A DNA stretch of 7,833 bases from an uncultured Clostridia bacterium (GCA_934462715.1 CAKSIJ010000028.1:1-7833); one strand, 5' to 3'. Shown: positions 1 to 7,131, counted from the stretch's first letter. The notes: generated by a model not told the origin, from the letters alone. Numbers and translations: made by a program.

Positions 1-927
1 GGAATGATCCCCGGAATATGGCTTGAACCTGAGGTTATGGGAATAGACTGTCCGGCTCTAAAATATTTTGACGACAGTTGCTTTTTTGTCCGCCACGGAA
101 AAAGGGTGATTGATCACGGAAGGTATCATTTCGACTTCAGAAACAAAAAGGTTACGGAATATTTAAACAATGTTGTCGACAGATTAATTTCGGAATACAA
201 TATACAGTATTTTAAATTTGACTACAACATAGACGGCGGCGCGGGAACAGAGATTGACAGCGACAGCTTCGGTGACGGACTTATGAAGCACCAAAAGGCA
301 TATCTTGACTGGGTAGACGGATTGTGCGAAAGACACCCCGGATTGATAATCGAGAACTGTGCAAGCGGCGGGATGAGAATGGATTCCGAAAGTCTGCGGC
401 ATTTTTCGCTGCAATCGTTATCGGATGCAGCGAGCTATGAGCCTACCGCCGTTATTGCGGCAATGTCCTCAACAGCGGTTATTCCCGAGCAGGCTCAGGT
501 ATGGGTTTTGCCCATGAAGGAACATACCGACAGCGAAATAGCGTTCAGTATGGTAAGCGCCATGTTCCGCCGCCCTGTCCTTTCGGCTGAAATTCCGTTT
601 TTATCGGAGGAACAGTTTGAGATAGTAAAACACGGAGTTGAATTTTACAAGTCTGTAAGAAACGAAATACCGGGGCTTATCCCCTTCTGGCCTCTGGGTG
701 CGGTTAACTTCGAGAACGATATTATTGTAAACGGATATAAAGGTGAAAATCATTCATACATCTGTGTCGGCAGGCTTGCCGGAAACGGAGAAATAAAAAT
801 TCCGATATCCGAAAATTCCGCAGAAGTTGTTTATCCGACCGAAAGCAGCTGCAAATGCTCGGTTTCGGATAATGTTCTGACAATTTCACTGAATGAAAAA
901 TCAGCGGCAGTCATAAAGGTATATTAA
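1..927 (+). CDS. GH36 family alpha-galactosidase, C-terminal part (5' end outside window)
   Basis: Retaining glycoside hydrolase of family 36, expected to release terminal alpha-galactose from galacto-oligosaccharides or glycan side chains. The frame is open at base 1 and begins with GMIPGIWLEPE, the family's usual G-(L/I)-W-x-E-P-E strand, so the Met at base 4 is internal. The catalytic nucleophile is the Asp of FKFDYN (codon 220-222, matching the family K-W-D-Y-N). It is followed by IENCASGGMRMD (from about base 349). The likely acid/base Asp is in SLSDAA (codon 424-426), 68 residues after the nucleophile, close to the usual spacing. The rest is the C-terminal beta domain. About 308 residues are visible of roughly 700 typical. 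No signal peptide can be judged. The segment after the acid/base (SDAASYEP) differs from the common S-D-x-T-D-A, so substrate preference is uncertain. A strong terminator follows directly. Confidence 0.85.
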   Translation, partial: GMIPGIWLEPEVMGIDCPALKYFDDSCFFVRHGKRVIDHGRYHFDFRNKKVTEYLNNVVDRLISEYNIQYFKFDYNIDGGAGTEIDSDSFGDGLMKHQKAYLDWVDGLCERHPGLIIENCASGGMRMDSESLRHFSLQSLSDAASYEPTAVIAAMSSTAVIPEQAQVWVLPMKEHTDSEIAFSMVSAMFRRPVLSAEIPFLSEEQFEIVKHGVEFYKSVRNEIPGLIPFWPLGAVNFENDIIVNGYKGENHSYICVGRLAGNGEIKIPISENSAEVVYPTESSCKCSVSDNVLTISLNEKSAAVIKVY

Positions 928-971
928 AACAATTACCCCCATACCGAAATTCGGTATGGGGGTAATTGTTT
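927..971. terminator. Bidirectional rho-independent terminator between convergent genes
   Basis: This is a perfect inverted repeat centred on base 949. Each arm is 22 bases and includes a run of five C (936-940) pairing with five G (958-962). The outer ends are A-rich on the left (926-929) and T-rich on the right (969-971), so transcripts from either strand would end in a stem followed by a short U run. It begins two bases after the first base of the alpha-galactosidase stop codon and ends 9 bases before the stop of the minus-strand MFS remnant. It can therefore serve both convergent transcripts. Confidence 0.9.
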
Positions 972-980
972 CAGAATTTA

Positions 981-1439
981 TCATACAGCATTTTGTTTTT
1001 TATCATTTATCCCCCGGTAAACCGTAACGGCAAAGCCTAAAAGCATAAATGCGCTCCACATGTACACAACTCCGTTCCAGCCTATTTTCCCCATAACGGA
1101 TGAAATCATTACATTTGCCGCCGATGCGCCGAAATAGCCGGCAAAATCAAGCATACCGTTTGCCGCCGACACCTTACCGGTATCGGCAAGACTCGGGATA
1201 TACACGCTCCATATACGCGCCGAAACGCATGCGGAGAAAAACTGCGCCGCCGTAAAAAGTATAATATTCAAAACAGGAGAAGCCGCAAAATTCATTAACA
1301 AATGCCCCAATGCCGCCGCAAGGAAAAGAACTCTCATAAGACGCATCATATTATCCTTAAACAGTCTGAGAATCACAAGGCACAAAAACGGACACACAAA
1401 CTTTATCATTGATATGACGCTGAAAATCGTATTGGACAA
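981..1439 (-). pseudogene. MFS transporter remnant, C-terminal ~150 residues only
   Basis: The reading frame gives 152 residues from a TTG codon. It contains about five hydrophobic segments (roughly residues 4-25, 33-52, 55-73, 97-118 and 121-143) separated by short charged loops such as RLFKDNMMR, plus the loop YIPSLADTGKVSAANGMLDFAGYFG. This matches the last part (about TM8-TM12) of a 12-segment major facilitator; a whole protein would be about 400-430 residues. An in-frame TGA stop lies upstream at 1467-1469, so the N-terminal half is absent. The TTG has a fair Shine-Dalgarno (GGAG, complement of 1445-1448) 5 bases upstream and a promoter further out, so a short product could still be made. 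With half the fold gone, transport function is unlikely. It faces away from the GH38 operon and may once have been a substrate importer for this locus; that is inference. Confidence 0.72.
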
Positions 1440-1474
1440 ATTAACTCCGAGCCTTAATCTTTTAATCAGTTTTT

Positions 1475-1503
1475 ATTTTACATGAACACAAAAATACTGT
1501 AAA
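1475..1503 (-). promoter_or_regulatory. Sigma-70-type promoter reading into the MFS remnant
   Basis: On the minus strand a TTTACA -35 box (complement of 1498-1503) is followed after exactly 17 bases by a TAAAAT -10 box (complement of 1475-1480). Each box matches its consensus at five of six positions. The expected transcript would start near 1468 and leave about 30 bases before the TTG start at 1439. The intergenic region is AT-rich, so a chance match is possible. Confidence 0.5.
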
Positions 1504-1511
1504 TGATAATT

Positions 1512-1532
1512 AATTGCTAAAATGAAGCAATT
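1512..1532. promoter_or_regulatory. Inverted repeat between two divergent promoters, candidate operator
   Basis: AATTGCT (1512-1518) and its exact complement AGCAATT (1526-1532) are separated by 7 bases. The repeat sits between the minus-strand -35 box (1498-1503) and the plus-strand -35 box (1555-1560), where a regulator could control both directions. A second, smaller symmetric element (TTCAG/CTGAA, 1592-1608) lies just after the rightward promoter. No regulator gene is present in the window, so the binding protein is unknown. Confidence 0.35.
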
Positions 1533-1554
1533 GCGCTGAATATTCGTTTCCCGA

Positions 1555-1583
1555 TTGAACACGCAAAATTTCTGTGGTACAAT
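1555..1583 (+). promoter_or_regulatory. Promoter of the GH38-HAD-MFS operon
   Basis: A TTGAAC -35 box (1555-1560) and a TACAAT -10 box (1578-1583) are separated by exactly 17 bases. The -10 is preceded by TGG, giving an extended -10. Transcription would start near 1590 and leave about 50 bases of leader before the ATG at 1640. The GH38 ribosome site GGAGGT (1627-1632) lies 7 bases before that ATG. No riboswitch-like or attenuator structure is visible in the leader. Confidence 0.7.
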
Positions 1584-1639
1584 GTAAAAAATTCAGAATA
1601 ATACTGAAAACTTAAATACTTTCTACGGAGGTAACCGAC

Positions 1640-4375
1640 ATGAAGAAAGCACACATAGTAACGCACACGCACTGGGACAGAGAGTGGCGATACCCGATTT
1701 GGGAGAACAGGCAGTATCTTGTTGATATGATGGATGAATTGCTTGAGATTTTAGACACGCAGCCCGATTACTCCTGTTTCCTTATGGACGGGCAAACCGT
1801 AATGATAGAGGATTATCTTGAGATGCGCCCCGAAAACAGTGAGAAAATCCGTGGCTACATAAAATCGGGGAAAATAGACGTCGGTCCGTGGTACACGCTG
1901 CCGGACCTATACCCCGTCTGCGGAGAAAGCCTGGTAAGAAATCTGCTCACGGGTGACAGACATGCCAAAAAGCTCGGGCGCCGTTTAAACGTTGCGCATG
2001 AATCCTTCGGCTGGGGGCAGACCGCGCAGTTTCCGCAGATATACAAAGAATTCGGGCTCGACTTTGTTGTGGTTGCAAAAAACGTTTCCAAGGACAGATG
2101 CCCGAATTGCGAATTTCTTTGGGAAGCGCCGGACGGCACAAAGGTTTTCGCAACACGGCTCGGCGAGCACGCAAGAGCAAATTTTTTTATGAATGCTTTT
2201 CTTGCAATAACCACAGACAAGGACTATAATTCCGACGAATACTTCATGAATCTCGGAAAGGACGGTCAGGTTTACCATGAAGCCGACAGCATGGGATTCT
2301 GGGAGGATTATTTTGTAATCCGCGATAACGGATTTATTCATGACAGCCGTATAAAAACGGCAATTGAGCTTGCATGGAAATCTATGAACGATACCGTAAT
2401 GCCGGATATGCGCGTTCTTATGAACGGCTCGGATTCCTCAACCGCACAGCCGCAGCTTACGGAAATCGTCCGCCGCGCAAGGGAGCTGTTCCCCGACTTG
2501 GATTTGCAGCTTTCAACGCTGGAGGAATATGTTCGTGATTTTAAGGCGTCGGTTGATATAAGCAAGCTCCGCACAATCAAGGGCGAACTGCGCGACGGTC
2601 CTGCATATAAGTGCAGCGCAAATGCGCTCTCGACAAGACCCCTGATTAAAATTCTTAACAAGCGCGCGGAAAATATGCTTTTCAAAGTTGCGGAACCGCT
2701 CTCGTGCATGGAAGAAAGGTATAATAAACCGTTTCTTGACAAGGCGGTAAACTATCTGCTGCTTTCTCATCCGCATGATTCAATTAACGGAGTAACTCAG
2801 GATAAAACCGCTGATGACACTATGTACAGACTTTCCCAGGTGCTTGAGCTTTCGGAATCCATTGCCAATACAGCCTGCAAAAACATCGTGAAAAACGCTG
2901 ATTATTCAAAGTATCCCGACGACGCAATAATTCTCACTGTCTTTAACACGCTTCCCTACGGGAGAAACGAAACGCTGCGTGTGTACATTGATTTTCCTCA
3001 GGATATGAATGTTTGGGATTTTGATATGTTTGACGGTGATAAAATGCTTGAAAAGCAAATTATATCGCGAAAAGAAGTTACAACCCCCGTATCGAATCTT
3101 CACACCAGACCGCTGCCGTATCTTGTTGACCGATACGAAACCGTTGTTAAAATCGATAATATTCCGCCCATGGGATACAAAACAATTTACGCCGTGAAAA
3201 AAGCGTCGCTTAACAGAAAAATGTTCTTTTGGCATGATATGAGGAAATTCAACGGAAGCGAAATTGCCAAAACTCCGAGCCTGCTTGAAAACAAATATAT
3301 AAAAGCACAGGTAAATCCAAACGGCTCGCTGACAATAACCGATAAGGAAAGCGGAAGAATATACCCCGCTCTCAATTATTTTGAAGAAACGGGAGACCGC
3401 GGAGATTACTGGATTTACTACCCCCCGTACCACAACAAAACCTATACGTCAACAGGAGCCTATGCCGACATATGGTGCGAAGAGAACACTGCACTCTCCG
3501 CAACCGTATGTGCAAAAATAACAATGCGCGTTCCGGCATATGCAGTTACCGATGAAAGCATGGTACGCGGAGAAAGCCGCCGCAGCGATGAAATGACCGA
3601 TATTTCAATCATAACAAAATATACCCTTAAAAAAGATGAAAAAGCCGTTGAAGTTGAAACTACCATTGATAACACTGCCAAGGATCACAGAATGAAAGTG
3701 ATATTTGATACGGGAATAAAGACAGGTCTCGCAAAGAGCGCAGGTCATTTTTATGTTGACGAGAGAAGCACAATCCCTCCACAGGGCGAATACTATCCCG
3801 AAATGCAAACACTTCCGAAAGGATATTACACAACTCTTGAAGATGAAAACGGCGGCTTCTCTTTCATCGACAATTCCACATGCGAATACGAAGCCGATGA
3901 AAACGGCAGACTTTCCGTTTCACTTTTCAGAGGGGTGAAGAATATAATCTGCACAGAATTCAGAAGCGCCGGTGTGTTTCCGCATGAAAACGGAGGTCAG
4001 AGCATGGGTAAGCTGGTATTTAATTATATGCTTTACCCGTTCTCGGATAATCGCACCGCTATGCTCGCCGAAAGGATGAGCGCTCCCGTAAAAGCTGTGC
4101 AGACCTCCAAGGGAACAGGGAAAAATCCCGATGCGGCGTCCATGCTCGAAATTCCCGAAAAACTTGTCCTCACGGCAATGAAAAAAGCCGAGGACGGCGA
4201 CAGATACATAATAAGATTTTACAACCCGACATGCGATACCGTGCGCGGCAGCATAAAAACAGTATTTAAAAATGCTGTGCGCCTCAATCTGAATGAGGAA
4301 GAAATCGGAGCAATCGATTTGAATAACATCGAAGTTCCACCCTATAAAATTATTACAATCGGAGCAGAGAAATAA
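1640..4375 (+). CDS. GH38 family alpha-mannosidase-like glycoside hydrolase with atypical nucleophile motif
   Basis: Zinc-dependent glycoside hydrolase of family 38, 911 residues, within the family's usual 850-1050. No signal peptide is seen (MKKAHIVTHTHWDREW), so it is probably cytoplasmic and acts on imported mannosides. The N-terminal GH38 catalytic fold opens with HTHWDREW; His11 and Asp13 match the zinc ligands. HPHDSINGV (about 377-385) supplies the third, His379, at the end of the three-helix middle domain. From about residue 440 come the C-terminal beta-sandwich domains, ending with an EKLVLTAMKKAEDG segment and a receptor-like tail. The usual D-x-F-G-H nucleophile and zinc-ligand segment reads HESFGWGQTAQFPQIY (120-135), so Glu121 or no acidic residue replaces the Asp. 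The loop MNGSDSSTAQP (261-271) lies where a general acid is expected. The start is fixed by GGAGGT 7 bases upstream. It heads the operon. The family call is secure; the exact linkage and even hydrolytic competence are not. Confidence 0.88.
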   Translation: MKKAHIVTHTHWDREWRYPIWENRQYLVDMMDELLEILDTQPDYSCFLMDGQTVMIEDYLEMRPENSEKIRGYIKSGKIDVGPWYTLPDLYPVCGESLVRNLLTGDRHAKKLGRRLNVAHESFGWGQTAQFPQIYKEFGLDFVVVAKNVSKDRCPNCEFLWEAPDGTKVFATRLGEHARANFFMNAFLAITTDKDYNSDEYFMNLGKDGQVYHEADSMGFWEDYFVIRDNGFIHDSRIKTAIELAWKSMNDTVMPDMRVLMNGSDSSTAQPQLTEIVRRARELFPDLDLQLSTLEEYVRDFKASVDISKLRTIKGELRDGPAYKCSANALSTRPLIKILNKRAENMLFKVAEPLSCMEERYNKPFLDKAVNYLLLSHPHDSINGVTQDKTADDTMYRLSQVLELSESIANTACKNIVKNADYSKYPDDAIILTVFNTLPYGRNETLRVYIDFPQDMNVWDFDMFDGDKMLEKQIISRKEVTTPVSNLHTRPLPYLVDRYETVVKIDNIPPMGYKTIYAVKKASLNRKMFFWHDMRKFNGSEIAKTPSLLENKYIKAQVNPNGSLTITDKESGRIYPALNYFEETGDRGDYWIYYPPYHNKTYTSTGAYADIWCEENTALSATVCAKITMRVPAYAVTDESMVRGESRRSDEMTDISIITKYTLKKDEKAVEVETTIDNTAKDHRMKVIFDTGIKTGLAKSAGHFYVDERSTIPPQGEYYPEMQTLPKGYYTTLEDENGGFSFIDNSTCEYEADENGRLSVSLFRGVKNIICTEFRSAGVFPHENGGQSMGKLVFNYMLYPFSDNRTAMLAERMSAPVKAVQTSKGTGKNPDAASMLEIPEKLVLTAMKKAEDGDRYIIRFYNPTCDTVRGSIKTVFKNAVRLNLNEEEIGAIDLNNIEVPPYKIITIGAEK

Positions 4376-5304
4376 TGATGAATGAAATATTAAGAAATGA
4401 CTTTTTTGAAACAGGAAAAGACGGAGTGAGAAAAATTCTCACTCCGGACGATAAAAAAATCGACATAGTTGAATTTGATGACAAAAAGCTTTGTTATGTT
4501 AAAAGCGGCATGGGTTACCCTGCCATATACCCGATGCATGAAACGCACTTTGATCCGAAGGCTGAAGCCATACTTATGGATTTGGACGGAACGAGCGTTC
4601 ACAGCGAAGAATTTTGGATGTGGGTTATCGAGCGCACAACCGCACGTCTTTTGGGTAACGATAATTTTAAAAGAGAAGCTGAGGACGAGCCGTTTATAAG
4701 CGGACACAGCGTTTCGGAGCATTTGAGTTATATGATTGAGAAGTACGCAAAAGGTGAAAGTCTGGAGCTTGCGCGGAAGTATTACTTTGAAATCGTAAAT
4801 CACGAAATGAACGAGATATTGAACGGCAGAGGAAAAAAAGACGCATTTACTCCCGCCCCGCATCTTAAGGAATTTCTCACTGCGGTAAAAGGCGAAGGCA
4901 TTAAAATCGGGCTGGTAACGAGCGGTCTTTATGAAAAGGCAATGCCGGAAATAATATCGGCTTTCAAGCAGCTTAACATGGGCAATCCCGTGGATTTCTA
5001 TGATGCAATTATAACTGCCGGTCAGGCGCTCCGCCCCGGGCAGACAGGCACTCTCGGCGAACTTGCTCCCAAGCCGCACCCGTGGCTTTACGCCGAAACT
5101 GCGCGCGTGGGGCTCGGTATACCGTTCGAAAACAGGCATAAGGTAATCGGAATTGAGGACAGCTCGGCAGGTGTGGTTTCAATTAAGCTTGCAGGCTTCA
5201 GCTGCGTTGGCATTTCGGGAGGGAATATCGAAAAATCGGGAATCGGAGATATGTGCGATTATAAGATAGACGACCTTACGGAAATGCTTGATATCATTTT
5301 ATAA
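4375..5304 (+). CDS. HAD superfamily (subfamily IA type) phosphatase with ~65-residue N-terminal extension
   Basis: Haloacid-dehalogenase-type hydrolase of 309 residues, probably a cytoplasmic sugar-phosphate phosphatase or phosphoglucomutase-like enzyme. All four motifs are present: motif I Asp69-x-Asp71-Gly-Thr (MDLDGTS; nucleophile Asp69, general acid Asp71), motif II Thr182/Ser183 in GLVTSG, motif III Lys233 in PKPHP, and motif IV GIEDSSAG with Glu261 and Asp262 for magnesium. A helical C1-type cap lies between motifs I and II (about 85-165). Before motif I there is an unusual leader of about 65 residues without a recognisable domain. The ATG overlaps the GH38 TAA by one base, with GGAG (4361-4364) 10 bases upstream; a second ATG follows at once (4378). 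Translational coupling to GH38 suggests it handles a phosphorylated product of the same pathway, but the substrate cannot be read from the sequence. A strong hairpin lies within codons 16-24. Confidence 0.85.
   Translation: MMNEILRNDFFETGKDGVRKILTPDDKKIDIVEFDDKKLCYVKSGMGYPAIYPMHETHFDPKAEAILMDLDGTSVHSEEFWMWVIERTTARLLGNDNFKREAEDEPFISGHSVSEHLSYMIEKYAKGESLELARKYYFEIVNHEMNEILNGRGKKDAFTPAPHLKEFLTAVKGEGIKIGLVTSGLYEKAMPEIISAFKQLNMGNPVDFYDAIITAGQALRPGQTGTLGELAPKPHPWLYAETARVGLGIPFENRHKVIGIEDSSAGVVSIKLAGFSCVGISGGNIEKSGIGDMCDYKIDDLTEMLDIIL
4422..4446 (+). other. Perfect 11-bp stem-loop inside the 5' part of the HAD gene
   Basis: CGGAGTGAGAA (4422-4432) is followed by AAA and the exact complement TTCTCACTCCG (4436-4446). 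It begins 47 bases after the HAD start codon, inside codons for KDGVRKILTPD. No T-run follows, so it is not a standard terminator. In an operon transcript it could slow ribosomes, protect the upstream GH38 segment from 3' exonucleases, or mark a processing point. These roles are inference; only the structure is seen. Confidence 0.6.
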
Positions 5305-5324
5305 CAACAAAAGGCGGGACCTGA

Positions 5325-6605
5325 ATGGAAAGCATAATTTACGATTCACCGCAGTACAAGCGGTCAAGGGTGGCGTACGCCGCACAATGCACGTTTGAAT
5401 ATTTTGTTTCACTGCTCGTTGCTGACGCATTTTTAGCAAAGCTCCTGTCCTCAATGGGTATACGCGATTCTCTGATAGGTATAATATCGTCGTTTATATC
5501 GCTTGCGTTTATATTTCAGCTTCTGTCGCTGTTTGTCACAAGCTTTCCGGTAAACAGAAAAAAGACGGTTATTTCGTTTAACACAGTAAGCCAGCTGATG
5601 TTCTGCGCGCTTTACATAATCCCGTTTCTGCCGTTCGGGAAGGAAATGAAAACGGCGCTTCTGATACTGGGGGTTCTGATTGCCTATGCCGGGCAGTACG
5701 TTGCGGCCCCGATACTCTATCAGTGGGCAAATTCGTATGTTGACCCCGGGCACCGCGCGGAATTTTCCGCAATCAAGGAAATGATTTCGCTGTTCCTCGG
5801 TGTGGGCTTCAGCTCAGCGCTCGGCTATATCATCGACCGTTATGAGGGGCTGGGGAACATAAACGGAGCGTTTTTGTTCATCGCCTCGGCAATGCTTGTT
5901 ACAGCAGCTTTAAACTTGGGCTCGCTCATGCTCATAAAGGGCGACGGCGAGAAGCAGCCGGCAGCTCCGCTTGACGGAATGATAAAGGAAACGCTCGGCA
6001 GCAGAAAATTCCGCAAGCTTGTGATTCTGACAATTCTTTGGGATTGCTCGCGGTATTTTTCAATCGGATTTTTGGGAGTGTTTAAAACAAAGGACTTATT
6101 ATTATCCGTCCTCGCGGTTCAGATAATTAACATGGCAGGGCAGATAGGAAGAATGCTTCTTTCAATCCCGTTCGGAAGATATTCCGACAGAAAGGGTTTT
6201 GCAAAGGGATTTGAGCTTGCGGCGCTCATTGCAGCGCTCGGCTTCTTTGTAAATATCTTCATAACGCGCAAGCTGTGGTTTCTGATAATCGTTCAGTCGC
6301 TGTGCTACAACGTGGCTTTGGCAGGAACAAACCAGAACTCATTTAACATAACCTACAGTTATGTTAATCCGCGTTATATTTCGCAGGCAATGGCGATAAA
6401 AAACAGCATCGGCGGCATATGCGGCTTTGTGTCGGCTCTTGTCGCCGGGAGAATCATGTCTCATATCCGCGCGGCGGACAACATGCTTTTCGGCTTGAAT
6501 GTGCTTCCGCAGCAGGTGCTCTCTGTAATATCGTTTGTGCTTGCGGTGGCGGTTGTGCTGTACATAAAGCTTGAAATAGAAAAGGAAAAAATAAAGCTGC
6601 AATAA
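5325..6605 (+). CDS. MFS transporter, 12 membrane segments
   Basis: Major facilitator superfamily permease, 426 residues, in the inner membrane, likely importing the glycan or glycoside handled by the GH38 and HAD proteins. Twelve hydrophobic segments can be placed (approximately 15-42, 48-71, 81-104, 108-138, 152-172, 178-204, 229-253, 258-283, 293-312, 315-345, 361-380 and 394-418). The hydrophilic mid-loop KGDGEKQPAAP lies between segments 6 and 7. GRYSDRKGF (284-292) is the motif-A-like loop of the second half. The C-terminus is a charged helix (IEKEKIKLQ). The ATG lies 20 bases after the HAD stop with an imperfect ribosome site (AGGCGGG, 5312-5318) 6 bases away, so the gene should be co-transcribed. 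It shows no evident close likeness to the MFS remnant at 981-1439. No strong terminator follows; only a 5-bp AT-rich stem plus T5 (6610-6633) is seen. Confidence 0.85.
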   Translation: MESIIYDSPQYKRSRVAYAAQCTFEYFVSLLVADAFLAKLLSSMGIRDSLIGIISSFISLAFIFQLLSLFVTSFPVNRKKTVISFNTVSQLMFCALYIIPFLPFGKEMKTALLILGVLIAYAGQYVAAPILYQWANSYVDPGHRAEFSAIKEMISLFLGVGFSSALGYIIDRYEGLGNINGAFLFIASAMLVTAALNLGSLMLIKGDGEKQPAAPLDGMIKETLGSRKFRKLVILTILWDCSRYFSIGFLGVFKTKDLLLSVLAVQIINMAGQIGRMLLSIPFGRYSDRKGFAKGFELAALIAALGFFVNIFITRKLWFLIIVQSLCYNVALAGTNQNSFNITYSYVNPRYISQAMAIKNSIGGICGFVSALVAGRIMSHIRAADNMLFGLNVLPQQVLSVISFVLAVAVVLYIKLEIEKEKIKLQ

Positions 6606-6633
6606 AACATACAACAAATTGTAAATAATTTTT

Positions 6634-6995
6634 GTGGTATATTGTACTCATAAACAAACTTATGCAGGGGAAACCCGACCTTTAGAATTGATACAAACGA
6701 TGCCGAAAATGCAATTAAAACGGGTAATCTGTTTGTTAAAGGCAAGGGCGGACTTACAAGGTATGTGCCCACTAACAAAAGCATTGAAATTGTGCTCAGG
6801 AACTCACTTAAAGACATAAAACGCGGAGAAAAGCTGTTTGTGAGAAATTATGAAAAAACACATCTTGCAATGAAACGGCTTCAGTGTTTTATGGCATATC
6901 ACAGAAAAGAATTTACAGAAAACAGAATTACATTTCGCGGGGGCAATCCCTCATTTTGTGTAAACCTCAAAATTTACTCCAAAATGATAATATAA
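6634..6995 (+). pseudogene. Decayed tyrosine recombinase (integrase) catalytic-domain fragment
   Basis: I assign this by motif order, not by overall similarity. In one frame YAGETRPLEL (6661-6690) resembles the Arg-I region (R-x-x-E-L). In the next frame IDTNDAENAIKTGN (6684-6725) leads to VKGKGGLTRYVP (6735-6770), the beta-hairpin carrying the catalytic Lys of tyrosine recombinases. The Arg-to-Lys distance is 68 bases, close to the 24 codons in XerD but out of frame, so a small indel lies near 6690. Further on, KRLQCFMAYHRKEFTENRIT precedes FRGGNPSF (6933-6956), where the family has H-G-L-R-H-S-F. Thus the catalytic His and Arg are replaced and the Tyr-bearing C-terminus is missing before the TAA at 6993. 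No credible start is visible upstream. It is probably a broken phage or mobile-element integrase, cut short by decay or by the neighbouring insertion sequence. Confidence 0.55.
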
Positions 6996-7009
6996 TCTAA
7001 GTTTTTTGT

Positions 7010-7040
7010 GGGCTGAGAGCCGGATTTCGGCTTTCAGCCC
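7010..7040. repeat. 13-bp stem-loop near the IS end
   Basis: GGGCTGAGAGCCG (7010-7022) pairs with CGGCTTTCAGCCC (7028-7040) around a 5-base loop, with a single G-T wobble. The T6 run (7002-7007) lies before the stem on the plus strand and would be A-rich after it on the minus strand, so this is not a normal terminator in either direction. It may be part of the element's terminal structure. Confidence 0.6.
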
Positions 7041-7064
7041 TTAGCTGTAATTTAGCATAAAATT

Positions 7065-7128
7065 GCCGGCATGTCAAGGGCGCCCTCGTATGAGGGCGTG
7101 CATTTACCCTTGATTTGGCGGCTTTTTT
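7065..7128 (+). terminator. Nested hairpin with T6, terminator-like, facing the transposase 3' end
   Basis: The outer arms at 7065-7080 and 7107-7122 pair at 12 of 16 positions, including the perfect TCAAGGG/CCCTTGA. Inside is a perfect GC-rich 7-bp hairpin, CGCCCTC (7081-7087) with GAGGGCG (7092-7098). Six T follow at 7123-7128. On the plus strand this resembles a terminator that would stop transcription entering the element antisense to the transposase. On the minus strand it lies just after the transposase stop. Confidence 0.45.
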
Positions 7129-7131
7129 ATG

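Noticed and set aside
1592..1608. TTCAG/CTGAA inverted repeat just after the operon promoter
   Set aside because: Five-base arms in an AT-rich leader are easily found by chance; mentioned with the better operator candidate but not called separately.
1855..3433. Several minus-strand open frames within the GH38 gene
   Set aside because: They are antisense shadows of a well-supported GH38 protein, rich in Cys/Arg/Ser/Phe, with no domain and no ribosome sites that stand out.
4390..5139. 249-codon open frame on the minus strand inside the HAD gene
   Set aside because: It lies fully antisense to a gene with all four HAD motifs, its translation has no recognisable domain, and the frame opens as a by-product of the plus-strand codon pattern.
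6615..6643. Possible promoter before the integrase fragment (TGG-TATATT)
   Set aside because: The extended -10 resembles the one at 1575-1583, but no -35 box fits at 16-18 bases; the nearest TTGTAA is only 13 bases away.
6339..6817. Overlapping minus-strand frames across the MFS 3' end and the integrase fragment
   Set aside because: They straddle two unrelated plus-strand coding traces and have no family resemblance; the partly hydrophobic composition mirrors the MFS codons.
6661..6956. Apparent duplicated peptide RGNPTF / RGGNPSF in one frame
   Set aside because: The first copy appears only in the frame that loses the R-x-x-E-L match, and the surrounding DNA is not repeated; it is better explained by a frameshift and chance.
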